Positions 18,456 through 28,025 are shown, counted from the stretch's first letter. The stretch is 64,000 nt of DNA from Corynebacterium crudilactis (GCF_001643015.1 NZ_CP015622.1:2803358-2867357); one strand, 5' to 3'. Numbers and translations: made by a program. The notes: generated by a model from the letters alone, not told the origin.

Positions 18456-20288
18456 TTAAGCGTGTGCAGCCCTGATGCGATCCTTCAGAGCCTCAAACTG
18501 GCTGTGAATCTCAGCTGGGACGCGTGGTCCGAGGAAAGTGAGGTACTCGGCGTTATCTTCAACGTCGTTTGCCCACTGCGCTGCTGGAGCAGTCAGTGCT
18601 TCCTTGACATCCTCAATTGGGGTGTCCAGGCCGGTGAGGTCAAGATCCTCAGCCTTAGCGGTGTGACCAACAACAGTCTCCTCTGCGCCAACCTTGCCCT
18701 CAATGCGGTCGATGACCCACTTGAGAACACGGGAGTTATCGCCGAAGCCAGGCCACAGGAAGCGACCATCTTCGCCACGACGGAACCAGTTAACCAAGAA
18801 GATGGAAGGCAGCTTGTCGCCACCCTTGTTGCCCATGTCAATCCAGTTCTGCAGGTATTCGCCAGCGTTGTAGCCGATGAATGGGAGCATTGCCATTGGA
18901 TCGTGGCGGAGTGCGCCAACCTTTGCCTCTGCAGAAGCTGCAGTCTGGCCGGAAGCAAGCAGGGAACCAACCATGGTGCCGTGCTCCCAATCGAAGGTTT
19001 GGGTAACCAGTGGAACAGTATCCGCACGACGTCCGCCGAAGAGAATGGCGTCGATCTTGACACCCTCCCAATCGTTGAACTCAGGTGCAGCTGCTGGGGA
19101 CTGATCAATTGCTACGCAGTAACGAGAGTTCGGGTGAGCTGCCAGTTCATCAGATTCTGGAGTCCACTCGTTGCCCTTCCAGTCGATGAGGTGAGCAGGA
19201 GCGTCGCCGTCCATGCCCTCCCACCAAATGTCACCGTCATCGGTTAGTGCAACGTTGGTGAACAGGGTGTTGCCTGGCTCCATGGTCTGCATCGCAATTG
19301 GATTGGATGCGTAGTTGGTGCCTGGAGCAACGCCGAAGAAACCGTTTTCTGGGTTCACAGCGTAGAGGCCATCTTCGCGCATCTTGAGCCAAGCGATGTC
19401 ATCGCCGACAACCTGAGCAGTCCAACCTGGAATAGTTGGGGTGATCATTGCGAGGTTGGTCTTGCCACAAGCAGATGGGAATGCTGCTGCGATGTGGTAC
19501 GCCTTGCCCTCTGGGTTGATCAGCTTCAGGATGAGCATGTGCTCAGCCATCCAGCCCTCTTCACGTGCCATAACGGAAGCAATACGCAGTGCGTAGCACT
19601 TCTTAGCCAAGATAGCGTTTCCGCCGTAACCCGAACCGTAGGACCAGATTTCCTTGGTGTCAGGGAACTGGGTGATGTACTTGGTGTCATTGCAAGGCCA
19701 TGCAACGTCTTCCTGGCCTTCTTCCAAAGGTGCACCAACGGAGTGCAGGCACTTAACGAAGCTGCCGTTCTCGCCGATCTTATCCAGTGCTTCGATGCCC
19801 ATGCGGGTCATGATGCGCATAGACATAACAACGTAAGCGGAGTCAGTGAGCTGCACGCCGAGCTTTGGCTCTGGATCGCTGATAGGACCCATGCAGAAAG
19901 GCACAACATACATGGTGCGACCCTTCATGGAACCAGCGTACTGCTGGGACATTTCGTCCTTCATCGCTTGAGCTGGTGCCCAGTTGTTCGTTGGGCCTGC
20001 ATCCTCTTCCTTTTCGGAGCAAATGAAGGTGCGGGACTCAACGCGAGCAACGTCAGATGGGTTGGAACGGGCTAAGTAGCTGTTAGGGCGTTTTTCCTCA
20101 TTCAGCTTGATGAGGGTACCGGCCTCAACCAGATCCTTCGCCATGCCATCCCACTCCGCCTGGGAGCCGTCTACAAAGACAACCGACTCAGGCTGGAAGA
20201 GCTCAACGGCGTCTGCGATCCAGTTCAGCAGTTCCTTGTTATTGGTAGGAGCCTCACCCTGAAGGCCCTTGATTGCAGCTGTAGTCAT
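18456..20288 (-). CDS. pck: Phosphoenolpyruvate carboxykinase (GTP)
   Basis: Converts oxaloacetate and GTP to phosphoenolpyruvate, GDP and CO2, the gluconeogenic step from TCA intermediates. 610 residues, as in C. glutamicum PCK, with a few substitutions relative to what I remember. The GTP-PCK signature FPSACGKTN is at 270-278, and the substrate-binding cysteine loop is included in it. The ATG at 20288 is supported by GGAGAAG just upstream on the minus strand; an ATG 15 bases further up would place this ribosome binding site inside the gene. Monocistronic by appearance: a long regulatory region upstream and a terminator downstream. Confidence 0.97.
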   Translation of the reverse strand: MTTAAIKGLQGEAPTNNKELLNWIADAVELFQPESVVFVDGSQAEWDGMAKDLVEAGTLIKLNEEKRPNSYLARSNPSDVARVESRTFICSEKEEDAGPTNNWAPAQAMKDEMSQQYAGSMKGRTMYVVPFCMGPISDPEPKLGVQLTDSAYVVMSMRIMTRMGIEALDKIGENGSFVKCLHSVGAPLEEGQEDVAWPCNDTKYITQFPDTKEIWSYGSGYGGNAILAKKCYALRIASVMAREEGWMAEHMLILKLINPEGKAYHIAAAFPSACGKTNLAMITPTIPGWTAQVVGDDIAWLKMREDGLYAVNPENGFFGVAPGTNYASNPIAMQTMEPGNTLFTNVALTDDGDIWWEGMDGDAPAHLIDWKGNEWTPESDELAAHPNSRYCVAIDQSPAAAPEFNDWEGVKIDAILFGGRRADTVPLVTQTFDWEHGTMVGSLLASGQTAASAEAKVGALRHDPMAMLPFIGYNAGEYLQNWIDMGNKGGDKLPSIFLVNWFRRGEDGRFLWPGFGDNSRVLKWVIDRIEGKVGAEETVVGHTAKAEDLDLTGLDTPIEDVKEALTAPAAQWANDVEDNAEYLTFLGPRVPAEIHSQFEALKDRIRAAHA

Positions 20289-21152
20289 AACTTCTCCAGA
20301 CATGTGTCATTCACAGAGTTCTTGCCCACTAGCGTAGCTTTCAGATACAGAAGTAGTTAAAAACTTGAGTGAGACAACGGACACATTTGTCATTACCAGT
20401 GGACCTACCCCCTGCCCACACGCATCTACACACTTTCCGCCCGACAACAACCCCCGCCTTTGCAACCTATTTCGGGGGTAATTAGATGTATAAACTTCAG
20501 GCGTTTTCCGGCAATTCATTTCCCTGCAATGTCAATCAAGGGCAATTTGAGCCACCCACAAAGCCCCTTGAATGCCAATTGCCACCACTGCTCCAAAAGA
20601 AACTTATAACTTTCCAATAATAGGGGCTGACGTGCCACAATTAAACGCAATGGTAATCCCTTTGAGGGTACTGGGATGAAAACCCTTTCGGAGTAGCAAA
20701 TTTGCACCCTAAATTCTTGGGCCGAAAACCACATTCACCCCCACCCTTGCGCCCACATTCCTCTGACACATTAATTTTCACCCCGTGTGATATATGAGCT
20801 TTTATCCATTTTTCCACATCAAAATAGCTCCCTAGAGATCTTGAAAATGGGCCGCGAAAAATCCTCACTGTCTCCAGTGGTTATATCCAGCTACTTCTCT
20901 TGGATGGTTTAAACCGCTTCACTTTGCATGCATTTGAACATCACGACACCACTACGGCCAGCACTAAAGACCTCAAAGTGTGGCAAATTTACCCCTTAAC
21001 AACCCTTGCAAAAGCCTGTAGATAATTTCGCCGAATTGCAATATTTTCCATGCAGAGGTCTAGACCAGTGATTGCACACACAGCCTGCCTCCAGCGCCGC
21101 GCCGCGCATTCCCACCATCCCCTTTAAACGACCAGGGATTTCTCAAGGCCTA
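20289..21152. promoter_or_regulatory. 864-bp gene-free region between divergent pck and TDT transporter genes
   Basis: No ORF with a credible ribosome binding site is visible on either strand. It must contain the pck promoter (minus) and the transporter promoter (plus). It has a CCCCCG/CGGGGG inverted repeat at 20451-20456 and 20473-20478, and the 10-bp palindrome GCAAATTTGC at 20696-20705. A related GGCAAATTTA is at 20982-20991 and an ACTTTGCA near 20923. These AAATTTGC-type words resemble half-sites of the acetate-metabolism regulator RamB, which is inference only. The stretch is A/T-rich compared with its flanks. Confidence 0.5.
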
Positions 21153-22169
21153 ATGTATATGGACATGCCCACATCTACTTCGACCAAAAGCTACGCTGCG
21201 GTCTTACCTCCGCCAGGCCCTTCATGGGCAGGTTCACTCATGGGCATCTCCCTTTTGTCATCATTATTAAAAACTCACGGCTTTCCGGTGGTAGCCGAGT
21301 TTTTCTTTGCCCTTGCTTGTCTCGTCGCCCTCATTATCATTGTGGGCTGGCTATTCTACCGCTCCCCTTCTTTTAAACCTGAAGTCATGCCAGCATGGGC
21401 GATGCTATCCATGGGTCTTATTGCCTTAGGAAGCGCAAGCACAACTATCTTTGGCGATGCTCTATGGGGATTTATGGCCCTTTGTTGGTTCCTCGGAACC
21501 TCAATAGGACTTGTGGCCTATTCCTTATATATATCGCTGCTTGTGAAAGCCAAGGCCGGTGCACCGACATTCGCTTGGGGCTTGCCGCTAGTCACCCCAA
21601 TGGTGGCCTCTACATCTGCCACACAACTCCACATGCACTACGGGTTCGACGTATTGTTATGGATCTCTTCTGCGCTGTTCCTTTTAACAATCGCCGTTGC
21701 ACCAGTGATATTTGCTCGAGTGTATTTCTACTACTTCAGCCCCAACAGTCCACAGCTTCCACTGATGGCCACTCCTACTTCGTGGATTCCACTGGGAATG
21801 ATCGGACAATCAACTGCTGCGGCACAACTTATTGGTGCAGGTTTTGGCAACACATTCACCATCCCAACTGCACTTATCTATGGCATTGTCATGTGCACTC
21901 TCGCCATCCCACTAGGAGCAGTTGCACATTTCCTGTTCTATAAAGCTGTGGTTAAAGGAGCTACCTACAGCCCAACATGGTGGGCTAGTACCTTCCCAGT
22001 GGGCACCCTCAGCTTAGGCACGCACTTCCTCGCGCAGAGCACAGGAGCAGAGTGGTTAGATTACTTCAGCATGTACCTACTTGCATTGATGCTCTTGCAT
22101 GTCATCGTGTCGGCCCTCGCCGGTACGATTGCCATAGTGAGAAGAATCATCGAAAAGCTTAAACTTTAA
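21153..22169 (+). CDS. TDT-family transporter (C4-dicarboxylate / tellurite-resistance type)
   Basis: Membrane protein of the TDT/SLAC1 superfamily, 338 residues from the ATG at 21153, with about ten hydrophobic segments. The family start is seen in PPPGPSWAGSLMGISLLSSL. Members move C4-dicarboxylates or other small anions; the substrate here is unknown. AAGG 6-9 nt before 21153 supports this start; the frame is also open back to a TTG at 21072, which would add a polar extension. It is divergent from pck, a dicarboxylate-consuming gluconeogenic enzyme, so a role in C4-acid metabolism would fit but is not shown. Confidence 0.82.
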   Translation: MYMDMPTSTSTKSYAAVLPPPGPSWAGSLMGISLLSSLLKTHGFPVVAEFFFALACLVALIIIVGWLFYRSPSFKPEVMPAWAMLSMGLIALGSASTTIFGDALWGFMALCWFLGTSIGLVAYSLYISLLVKAKAGAPTFAWGLPLVTPMVASTSATQLHMHYGFDVLLWISSALFLLTIAVAPVIFARVYFYYFSPNSPQLPLMATPTSWIPLGMIGQSTAAAQLIGAGFGNTFTIPTALIYGIVMCTLAIPLGAVAHFLFYKAVVKGATYSPTWWASTFPVGTLSLGTHFLAQSTGAEWLDYFSMYLLALMLLHVIVSALAGTIAIVRRIIEKLKL

Positions 22170-22238
22170 AGCTTTTTAAAATTCAGCAAACCCCACACAT
22201 ATTGAAGTTTTAGAGTTGAACAGGAAAAATAACACATA

Positions 22239-23006
22239 ATGTCTATTTCTGATAACCCCCGTGATCAAATAGGAGAGCTGCCAGCTGGCCGTCCTCTCCA
22301 GTCCGAGTTCGATAATGACCTCGACTACCCACGCCTTGGAAGCGTTACTTTCAGGCGCGGCACCCTGACTGAAAACCAGAACACCATGTGGGATGAAAAA
22401 TGGCCTGAACTGGGCCGTGTCCTCGAAGATGAGCTCATTGACCTTGATTCCTGGTTTGGCCGCGCAGGCGCAAAAACCATTGTGGAAATCGGCTCCGGCA
22501 CTGGCACCTCCACTGCTGCGATGGCACCTCTAGAGGCAGATACCAACATCGTCGCAGTTGAACTGTACAAGCCAGGCTTGGCAAAGCTCATGGGCTCCGT
22601 AGTCCGCAACGAAATCAACAATGTCCGCATGGTTCGCGGCGACGGCATTGAAGTACTCAACCGCATGATCAAAGATGAATCCCTTGATGGCATCCGCGTG
22701 TACTTCCCTGATCCTTGGCCAAAGGCTCGTCACAACAAGCGTCGCATCATCCAATCTGGCCCATTGAACCTTTTCGCTAAAAAGCTCAAGCCAGGCGGAG
22801 TGCTCCATGTTGCCACCGACCACGCTGATTACGCAGAATGGATCAATGAGCTTGTTCAAGTTGAGCCACTTCTGGAGTACAAGGGTTGGCCATGGGAAGA
22901 ATGCCCACAGCTGACAGACCGCCAGGTGATCACCAAGTTCGAAGGCAAGGGCCTCGAAAAAGATCACGTAATCAATGAATACTTGTGGCAGAAGGTGCAA
23001 GGCTAA
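22239..23006 (+). CDS. trmB: tRNA (guanine-N7-)-methyltransferase
   Basis: 255-residue class I methyltransferase that makes m7G46 in tRNA. The SAM motif VEIGSGTGT is at about 82-90. The TrmB fingerprint FPDPWPK is at 156-162 and is followed by ARHNKRR. An N-terminal extension of about 30 residues is usual in actinobacteria. Its stop overlaps the next start by 1 bp (TAATG). The order trmB, NYN protein, MmpL transporter is the same as Rv0208c, Rv0207c, Rv0206c (mmpL3). Confidence 0.95.
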   Translation: MSISDNPRDQIGELPAGRPLQSEFDNDLDYPRLGSVTFRRGTLTENQNTMWDEKWPELGRVLEDELIDLDSWFGRAGAKTIVEIGSGTGTSTAAMAPLEADTNIVAVELYKPGLAKLMGSVVRNEINNVRMVRGDGIEVLNRMIKDESLDGIRVYFPDPWPKARHNKRRIIQSGPLNLFAKKLKPGGVLHVATDHADYAEWINELVQVEPLLEYKGWPWEECPQLTDRQVITKFEGKGLEKDHVINEYLWQKVQG

Positions 23007-23692
23007 TGTCTGATGTGCATGAAGTCATCCACAGTTACCACCCCACTGATAAAGAGGGGCCAGAAAGCATTCTTCTAGTGTGGGATGCTCCCAACCTAGA
23101 TATGGGTTTGGGCGCCATCCTCGGCGGTCGACCAACTGCCGCCTATCGCCCTCGCTTTGATGCAATTGGCCGTTGGCTTCTTGCACGTGCAGGACGTCGT
23201 GCACACGAACTTGGCCGCCACATTGAGCCTGAAGCTACCGTGTTCGCCAACATCACCCCAGGTGGTTCTGATGTTGTGCGCCCATGGGTAGAAGCACTGA
23301 GAAATGTTGGTTTCGCAGTGTTCGCCAAGCCAAAAATTGGTGAGTCTTCCGATGTCGATCCTGACATGATTGACCACATCCGCAGGCGCTATGAAGAAGG
23401 CGTCCTGCGAGGTGTCATCGTTGCTAGTGCTGATGGGCAAAACTTCCGAGAAACCCTTGAGCAGCTAGTTGCAGAAGGCATTCCTGCCACTGTCATTGGC
23501 TTCCACGAGCATGCTTCATGGGCTGTTGCCCACAGCACGATTGAGTTCGTCGATCTGGAAGAAATCCCCGGAGTCTTCCGTGAGCCACTTCCTCGTGTCA
23601 GCCTGGATAATCTGCCAGATGGTGGCGCATGGCTGCAGCCATTCCGCCCTCTGACTGCTCTGTTGTCCAACCGCCACAATTCCCAGGAGTAA
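23006..23692 (+). CDS. NYN-domain protein (putative RNase, Rv0207c-like)
   Basis: 228-residue cytoplasmic protein with a PIN-like NYN domain. The conserved metal-site opening SILLVWDAPNLDMGLG is near residues 22-37, and acidic residues in VIVASADGQNF (about 140) fit the later catalytic site. Such proteins are predicted ribonucleases of unknown target. Start at 23006 is chosen because it overlaps the trmB stop (TAATG); the longer frame from 22985 lies inside trmB. The MmpL transporter gene follows after 7 bp, so the group is an operon. Confidence 0.85.
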   Translation: MSDVHEVIHSYHPTDKEGPESILLVWDAPNLDMGLGAILGGRPTAAYRPRFDAIGRWLLARAGRRAHELGRHIEPEATVFANITPGGSDVVRPWVEALRNVGFAVFAKPKIGESSDVDPDMIDHIRRRYEEGVLRGVIVASADGQNFRETLEQLVAEGIPATVIGFHEHASWAVAHSTIEFVDLEEIPGVFREPLPRVSLDNLPDGGAWLQPFRPLTALLSNRHNSQE

Positions 23693-23699
23693 TCCACCC

Positions 23700-26135
23700 G
23701 TGTTTTCTAAATGGGGCCATTTTGCATACACCTATAGGCGTATTGTTCCGTTAGTTGTCATCGCCGCCATTTTGGCGTTGTTTGTCGTTTTCGGCCCCAA
23801 ATTGGGCGAGCGCATGAGCCAGGAAGGCTGGGATGACCCTGGCTCTTCCTCGACCGCTGCGGCAACCATTGAGATGGAAAACTTTGGGCGTGACAACGAT
23901 GGCGATGTGATCATGTTGTTCACAGCACCTGAGGGAACTTCCTTTGATGATCCGGAAGTGTTTAGCAATATTTCCGGTTTCCTTGATGGAGTTCTGAACA
24001 GCAATCCTGATGAAGTTAGTCATATCAACAGCTACTTTGATACCAGGAATCAAAATCTTCTCAGTGCAGATCGCACCCAGACTTTCGCAGCTTTGGGGCT
24101 GAAAGGCGACGGTGAGCAAACGCTTAAAGATTTCCGCACCATTGAAGATCAGCTCACTCCCGAGAACCTTGCCAGCGGCATCACCGTTAAAGTTGGTGGA
24201 GCAACTGCGGTAGCCGATGCTCTTGATGAAGGTATGGCTGGTGACATTGCACGCGCAGAAGTCTTTGCGCTGCCATTCGTTGCGATCTTGTTGCTCATCG
24301 TCTTCGGCTCAGTTGTCGCTGCAGCAATGCCACTGATCGTGGGCATTTTGTCCATTCTGGGTTCTTTGGGCATCCTCGCTATTCTTGCTGGATTCTTCCA
24401 GGTCAACGTCTTTGCACAATCAGTTGTCACCTTGCTGGGTTTGGGTCTGGCCATTGACTATGGCCTGTTTATGGTCTCGCGTTTCCGTGAGGAAATGGAC
24501 AAGGGCACACCGATCGAACAAGCTGTTGCTACTACCACTGCTACTGCAGGAAAAACCGTAGTGTTTTCTGCTGCCATGGTTGCAGTAGCGCTGTCCGGAC
24601 TGTTTGTATTCCCACAGGCTTTCCTCAAATCAGTTGCCTTCGGTGCGATCTCTGCTGTTGCTTTAGCAGCGCTGATGTCAGTGACTGTTCTGCCTTCCCT
24701 GTTCGGATTATTGGGCAAGAATATTGATAAGTGGAGCCTGCGTCGCACAGCACGTACAGCTCGCCGTTTGGAAGACACCATTTGGTACCGAGTACCAGCG
24801 TGGGCAATGCGCCATTCAAAGGCTGTCACTGTCGGCGTTGTACTGCTGCTGCTTGCTCTCACAGTGCCACTGACCGGAGTGAAATTCGGCGGCATCAACG
24901 AGACTTATCTGCCACCAAATAATGACACGCGTGTCGCACAAGAAAGCTTCGACGACGCTTTCCCGTCCTTCCGCACCGAACCAATCAAGCTTGTAGTCAC
25001 CGGGGCAACAAACAACGATCTGATCGATATCTACGTCCAAGCTAACGAGGTCGAAGGACTCACCGATCGCTTTACTGCCGGCGCCACCACCGAAGATGGC
25101 ACCACGGTATTATCCGCAGGCATTCAAGATCGCTCCCTCAATGAGCAGGTCGTTGAACAGCTTCGTGCAATCTCCGTGCCAGAAGGCGTGGAGGTACACA
25201 TTGGTGGCACTCCAGCCATGGAGATCGAATCCATCGAAGCACTCTTCGACAAGTTGCCGTGGATGGCTATCTACATTGTGTTGGCAACATTTATCCTCAT
25301 GGCGTTGGTATTTGGTTCCGTGATTTTGCCAGCAAAGGCCATCATCATGACCATCTTGGGTATGGGAGCCACACTTGGCATCCTCACCTTGATGTTCGTT
25401 GATGGATTTGGTGCCAGCGCGTTGAACTTCTCCCCTGGCCCATTGATGAGCCCAGTCCTCGTGCTGATCATGGCTATTATTTACGGCCTGTCCACCGACT
25501 ATGAAGTATTCCTAGTTTCTCGCATGGTGGAAGCCCGCGATAAGGGCGACTCAACAGATGACGCCATCAAATACGGCACTGCCCACACCGGTTCTATCAT
25601 TACCGCTGCTGCGTTGATTATGATTGTGGTCTGTGGTGCCTTCGGTTTCTCTGAAATTGTGATGATGAAATACATCGCCTTCGGAATGATCGCAGCGTTG
25701 ATCCTCGATGCAACCATCATCCGCATGCTGCTGGTTCCAGCAGTTATGCATCTGCTGCGCGAAGATAACTGGTGGGCACCTGGCTTTATCAAGAAGGCTT
25801 ATTCAGTAATGGGCCATGGTTCTGAAGTTACTGAAGCACCTGCTGTTACTCCAGTTCCTGCTCATGCTGCAGCGTCTGTGCCAGCACCAACCACAACGCC
25901 TTCAGCTCATACTGCAGCACCTGCATTTGCTGCGGTTCCTGAAGCAGAAGAAGCTCCAAAGCCGACCACACGTCGCCTTAATGATGATGAGGAAGTTACC
26001 GTGCATGAAGCTGTCGTCGCAGGCGATACTATTGCTTCCCGCGGTGGCATGAGCACTCAGGAGAACCGGGATCTCGTGTCCTTTGTGGAGCTCAAGGCCC
26101 GCATTGAACAGCGCAAGCTTAAGGATCTCGACTAA
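23700..26135 (+). CDS. cmpL4: MmpL-family trehalose monomycolate transporter (CmpL4 type)
   Basis: 811-residue RND-superfamily transporter. The topology is one helix, an external domain, five helices, a loop, then the second repeat. The two proton-relay Asp-Tyr pairs of MmpL3 proteins are visible in LGLAIDYGLFMVSRFREE and YGLSTDYEVFLVSRMVEA. A cytoplasmic tail of about 110 residues is Pro/Ala-rich and ends in a charged helix. Gene order matches M. tuberculosis mmpL3 and, by counting from pck, C. glutamicum NCgl2769 (CmpL4), one of two redundant exporters of trehalose monocorynomycolate. GTG start at 23700. Confidence 0.9.
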   Translation: MFSKWGHFAYTYRRIVPLVVIAAILALFVVFGPKLGERMSQEGWDDPGSSSTAAATIEMENFGRDNDGDVIMLFTAPEGTSFDDPEVFSNISGFLDGVLNSNPDEVSHINSYFDTRNQNLLSADRTQTFAALGLKGDGEQTLKDFRTIEDQLTPENLASGITVKVGGATAVADALDEGMAGDIARAEVFALPFVAILLLIVFGSVVAAAMPLIVGILSILGSLGILAILAGFFQVNVFAQSVVTLLGLGLAIDYGLFMVSRFREEMDKGTPIEQAVATTTATAGKTVVFSAAMVAVALSGLFVFPQAFLKSVAFGAISAVALAALMSVTVLPSLFGLLGKNIDKWSLRRTARTARRLEDTIWYRVPAWAMRHSKAVTVGVVLLLLALTVPLTGVKFGGINETYLPPNNDTRVAQESFDDAFPSFRTEPIKLVVTGATNNDLIDIYVQANEVEGLTDRFTAGATTEDGTTVLSAGIQDRSLNEQVVEQLRAISVPEGVEVHIGGTPAMEIESIEALFDKLPWMAIYIVLATFILMALVFGSVILPAKAIIMTILGMGATLGILTLMFVDGFGASALNFSPGPLMSPVLVLIMAIIYGLSTDYEVFLVSRMVEARDKGDSTDDAIKYGTAHTGSIITAAALIMIVVCGAFGFSEIVMMKYIAFGMIAALILDATIIRMLLVPAVMHLLREDNWWAPGFIKKAYSVMGHGSEVTEAPAVTPVPAHAAASVPAPTTTPSAHTAAPAFAAVPEAEEAPKPTTRRLNDDEEVTVHEAVVAGDTIASRGGMSTQENRDLVSFVELKARIEQRKLKDLD

Positions 26136-26139
26136 ATCC

Positions 26140-27198
26140 ATGCGAGGATTTTTCAAAAACCCCTGGGTTCGCTGGACTTTGTCCCTAGCGATTCTAGGGG
26201 TGATCCTGTTTTTTCTGCGGGATCAACTGGAATTCCTCAAAATGGGCATCCAACAAATCCGCAATGTCAGCCCCGTCGGCATCGTGTTGACCATGTTGGC
26301 TCTCATCTTTTCTTTTGTCGCCATGGCGAAAGTCATGCAAATTATGCTCAGAGCTGGTGATACTCCAGCCATGCTCAAGGCCACCACTGCTTTGACATTC
26401 GCATCTAATTCCTGGTCTGCAACACTTCCTGGCGGACCTGCATTTTCGGCAATTTTGACCTACAAAGTGCAGCGCAGCTGGGGTGCAAGCACAATGCTGT
26501 GTTCTTGGTTTTTCTTGCTGTCCAGTGCGCTATCCACTGTTTGGCTCGTCGCACTCGGTGTAATCGCGGTGTTTTTTATGGGTGCTTCGCTTAATTTATG
26601 GTCCCTTATCGCTACTTTCGCCCTCATGGTTGGTCTGTCTGGAACGGTGTATTGGGCAGCCAATCACCCTGATGTCTTGAACGGCTGGGTGCGCAAGCTG
26701 GCTAAAAACCGGGAGGGGGGAATCGTCGAAAAGCTGCTTGAAAATATTGAGCAACTCCGCTCAGTCACCCTCAGCGGGCCGCAATTCGCGGCCAGCGCGG
26801 CGTGGTCCTTGGGCAATAGGCTTTTCGACGCTTTCTCCCTCTGGTTATGCATCTGGGCCGTGACGGGCACCGCCCCACTTTTGGAAGCCACACCCAACAA
26901 CACCACCATCGCAGGTGTGTTGTTGGCGTATACAACCGCAAAAATCGCAGGCTCACTCCAAGCCACACCAGGTGGCATTGGCCCCATCGAAGCCGCCTAT
27001 ATCGCAGCTTTAGTAGCCACCGGCATGACTGCAGTCGAGGCCTCCGGAGCGGTCATTATTTACCGATTGTGCTCATTTATCATCATGGCGATTGTCGGAT
27101 GGGTCATCTATTTTATCTACTTCACCCCCAAGGGCCTCAAGGCCAATGAATCCTTGGATGAAGAACACGATACGATTAAGTCAGACTCTAACCGTTAA
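26140..27198 (+). CDS. LPG-synthase-TM / UPF0104-like membrane protein
   Basis: 352 residues with about eight hydrophobic segments, resembling the flippase-like membrane domain of MprF (UPF0104/AglD family). Recognisable parts are TFASNSWSATLPGGPAFSAI and the C-terminal KIAGSLQATPGGIGPIEAAY, the glycine-rich element typical of the family. There is no catalytic synthase domain. The ATG at 26140 lies 4 bp after the cmpL4 stop, so the two are translationally linked. The position suggests a role in lipid or glycolipid movement; substrate unknown. Confidence 0.83.
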   Translation: MRGFFKNPWVRWTLSLAILGVILFFLRDQLEFLKMGIQQIRNVSPVGIVLTMLALIFSFVAMAKVMQIMLRAGDTPAMLKATTALTFASNSWSATLPGGPAFSAILTYKVQRSWGASTMLCSWFFLLSSALSTVWLVALGVIAVFFMGASLNLWSLIATFALMVGLSGTVYWAANHPDVLNGWVRKLAKNREGGIVEKLLENIEQLRSVTLSGPQFAASAAWSLGNRLFDAFSLWLCIWAVTGTAPLLEATPNNTTIAGVLLAYTTAKIAGSLQATPGGIGPIEAAYIAALVATGMTAVEASGAVIIYRLCSFIIMAIVGWVIYFIYFTPKGLKANESLDEEHDTIKSDSNR

Positions 27199-27222
27199 GT
27201 CCGCAATCGAAAGGCCAGATAC

Positions 27223-27588
27223 GTGAACCGCTGGATGTCCTTGCTGTGTGATTCCATCGCCATCGGCCTCTTCGCACTTTTTGCCCGCATTGCGCACCAA
27301 AGCGCAGATATGCCTTTAACTGTGCAGGGCTGGTTTTTCACATGGCTGCCATTCCTCGCTGGTGTGTTCATCGCCTACTTGGTTGTTATTCTTCCGGCAA
27401 AGCTTCCCAGTGAACGTATCCGACCAGCAGGTCTCATCGTGTGGGCGCTAGCTGTAGTTGTTGGCCTTATTATTTGGGGTTTCAACAACGGCGAGGTTCC
27501 GCATTGGTCCTTCATGATTGTTGCGACCACTGCTTCTGCTATTTTGCTGTTGGGCTGGCGTGCACTGGTCAAAGTAACCATGCGTTAG
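27223..27588 (+). CDS. DUF3054 membrane protein
   Basis: 121 residues forming four hydrophobic segments with little else, consistent with the DUF3054 family of small actinobacterial membrane proteins. Function unknown. GTG start at 27223, 24 bp after the preceding gene, so probably the last member of the trmB-cmpL4 operon. Strong hairpins follow directly downstream. Confidence 0.78.
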   Translation: MNRWMSLLCDSIAIGLFALFARIAHQSADMPLTVQGWFFTWLPFLAGVFIAYLVVILPAKLPSERIRPAGLIVWALAVVVGLIIWGFNNGEVPHWSFMIVATTASAILLLGWRALVKVTMR

Positions 27589-27594
27589 CGCACT

Positions 27595-27731
27595 AACCAA
27601 ACCACAGTGCCCACGGAGCTCGAAATAGCGCTCCGTGGGCACTCTCATTTGGTTATCCGGCTTCAAAACCGGTCACAGGTGCCCACGGATCAGGTTTTCA
27701 GCTGCCGTGGGCACTGTCATTTGGTTTGGTT
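27595..27731. repeat. Tandem related palindromes downstream of the DUF3054 gene
   Basis: Copy 1 has outer arms AACCAAA (27595-27601) and TTTGGTT (27648-27654) around inner arms AGTGCCCACGGAGC (27606-27619) and GCTCCGTGGGCACT (27630-27643). Copy 2 has arms GTGCCCACGG (27679-27688) and CCGTGGGCAC (27705-27714). Both copies end in the same CCGTGGGCAC...TCATTTGGTT block. They lie between converging transcripts and probably act as double terminators, though the near-duplication is unusual. Confidence 0.8.
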
Positions 27732-27856
27732 AAAAACCTCACTCAAAGCCCGAAAAAAGTACCCTTCAAGAATCGCTCCTAAGCGATCTCCAGCACTGCA
27801 CCTATAATAAACACTCATTCTGAAAATCTGAGGCCTTAAACAACCATATACAAAAG

Positions 27857-27892
27857 AGTGCCACCAGAACTTAAATCAGCTCTAGTGGCACT
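27857..27892 (-). terminator. Intrinsic terminator of the accD3 operon and small ORF
   Basis: Stem AGTGCCACCAGA (27857-27868) and TCTAGTGGCACT (27881-27892) with one G-T wobble position. On the minus strand it is followed by CTTTTGT, the U-run side, so it ends minus-strand transcription coming from the small ORF. Confidence 0.85.
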
Positions 27893-27908
27893 TAGTTATC
27901 CTTAAGCT

Positions 27909-27992
27909 TTAGTAGCTTAAAAGGCCCTGCAGGTAAGGAAGAATCACACCGAAAATTTCAACGCCTAGCAAAATTGAAATGACAGTTTCCAT
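27909..27992 (-). CDS. Small hydrophobic peptide (27 residues) downstream of accD3
   Basis: A 27-codon ORF beginning METVISILLG and ending QGLLSY. It is one hydrophobic stretch with two Glu, one Gln, two Ser and two Tyr, able to form a single membrane or amphipathic helix. A near-consensus ribosome binding site (AGAGGAGA on the minus strand) ends about 4 nt before the ATG, one of the strongest in the window. It begins 33 bp after the accD3 stop and ends 17 bp before an intrinsic terminator, so it is probably the last gene of the pks13-accD3 transcript. Corynebacteria encode very short envelope peptides without signal sequences (PorA, PorH, O-mycoloylated peptides), so a similar role is possible, but no homology was established. 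Confidence 0.62.
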   Translation of the reverse strand: METVISILLGVEIFGVILPYLQGLLSY

Positions 27993-28025
27993 TGTTGTCT
28001 CCTCTAATAAATGATTGAACGGCTA

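Larger units (their letters stand above)
27589..27908. other. 320-bp region between convergent operons
   Basis: Apart from the tandem palindromes and the minus-strand terminator listed separately, the middle part (about 27735-27850) holds only a short ATCGCT/AGCGAT stem near 27772-27787. No supported gene was seen here. Confidence 0.5.

Noticed and set aside
20848..20913. 21-codon plus-strand ORF in the pck upstream region
   Set aside because: No properly placed ribosome binding site.
27607..27807. 66-codon plus-strand frame over the tandem palindromes
   Set aside because: It is made of inverted repeat sequence, lacks a ribosome binding site and has no protein-like composition.
27735..27850. 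Possible minus-strand small RNA with an ATCGCT/AGCGAT stem followed by a T run
   Set aside because: The promoter signals are weak (a TATTAT without a -35 at proper spacing) and the stem is only 6 bp.
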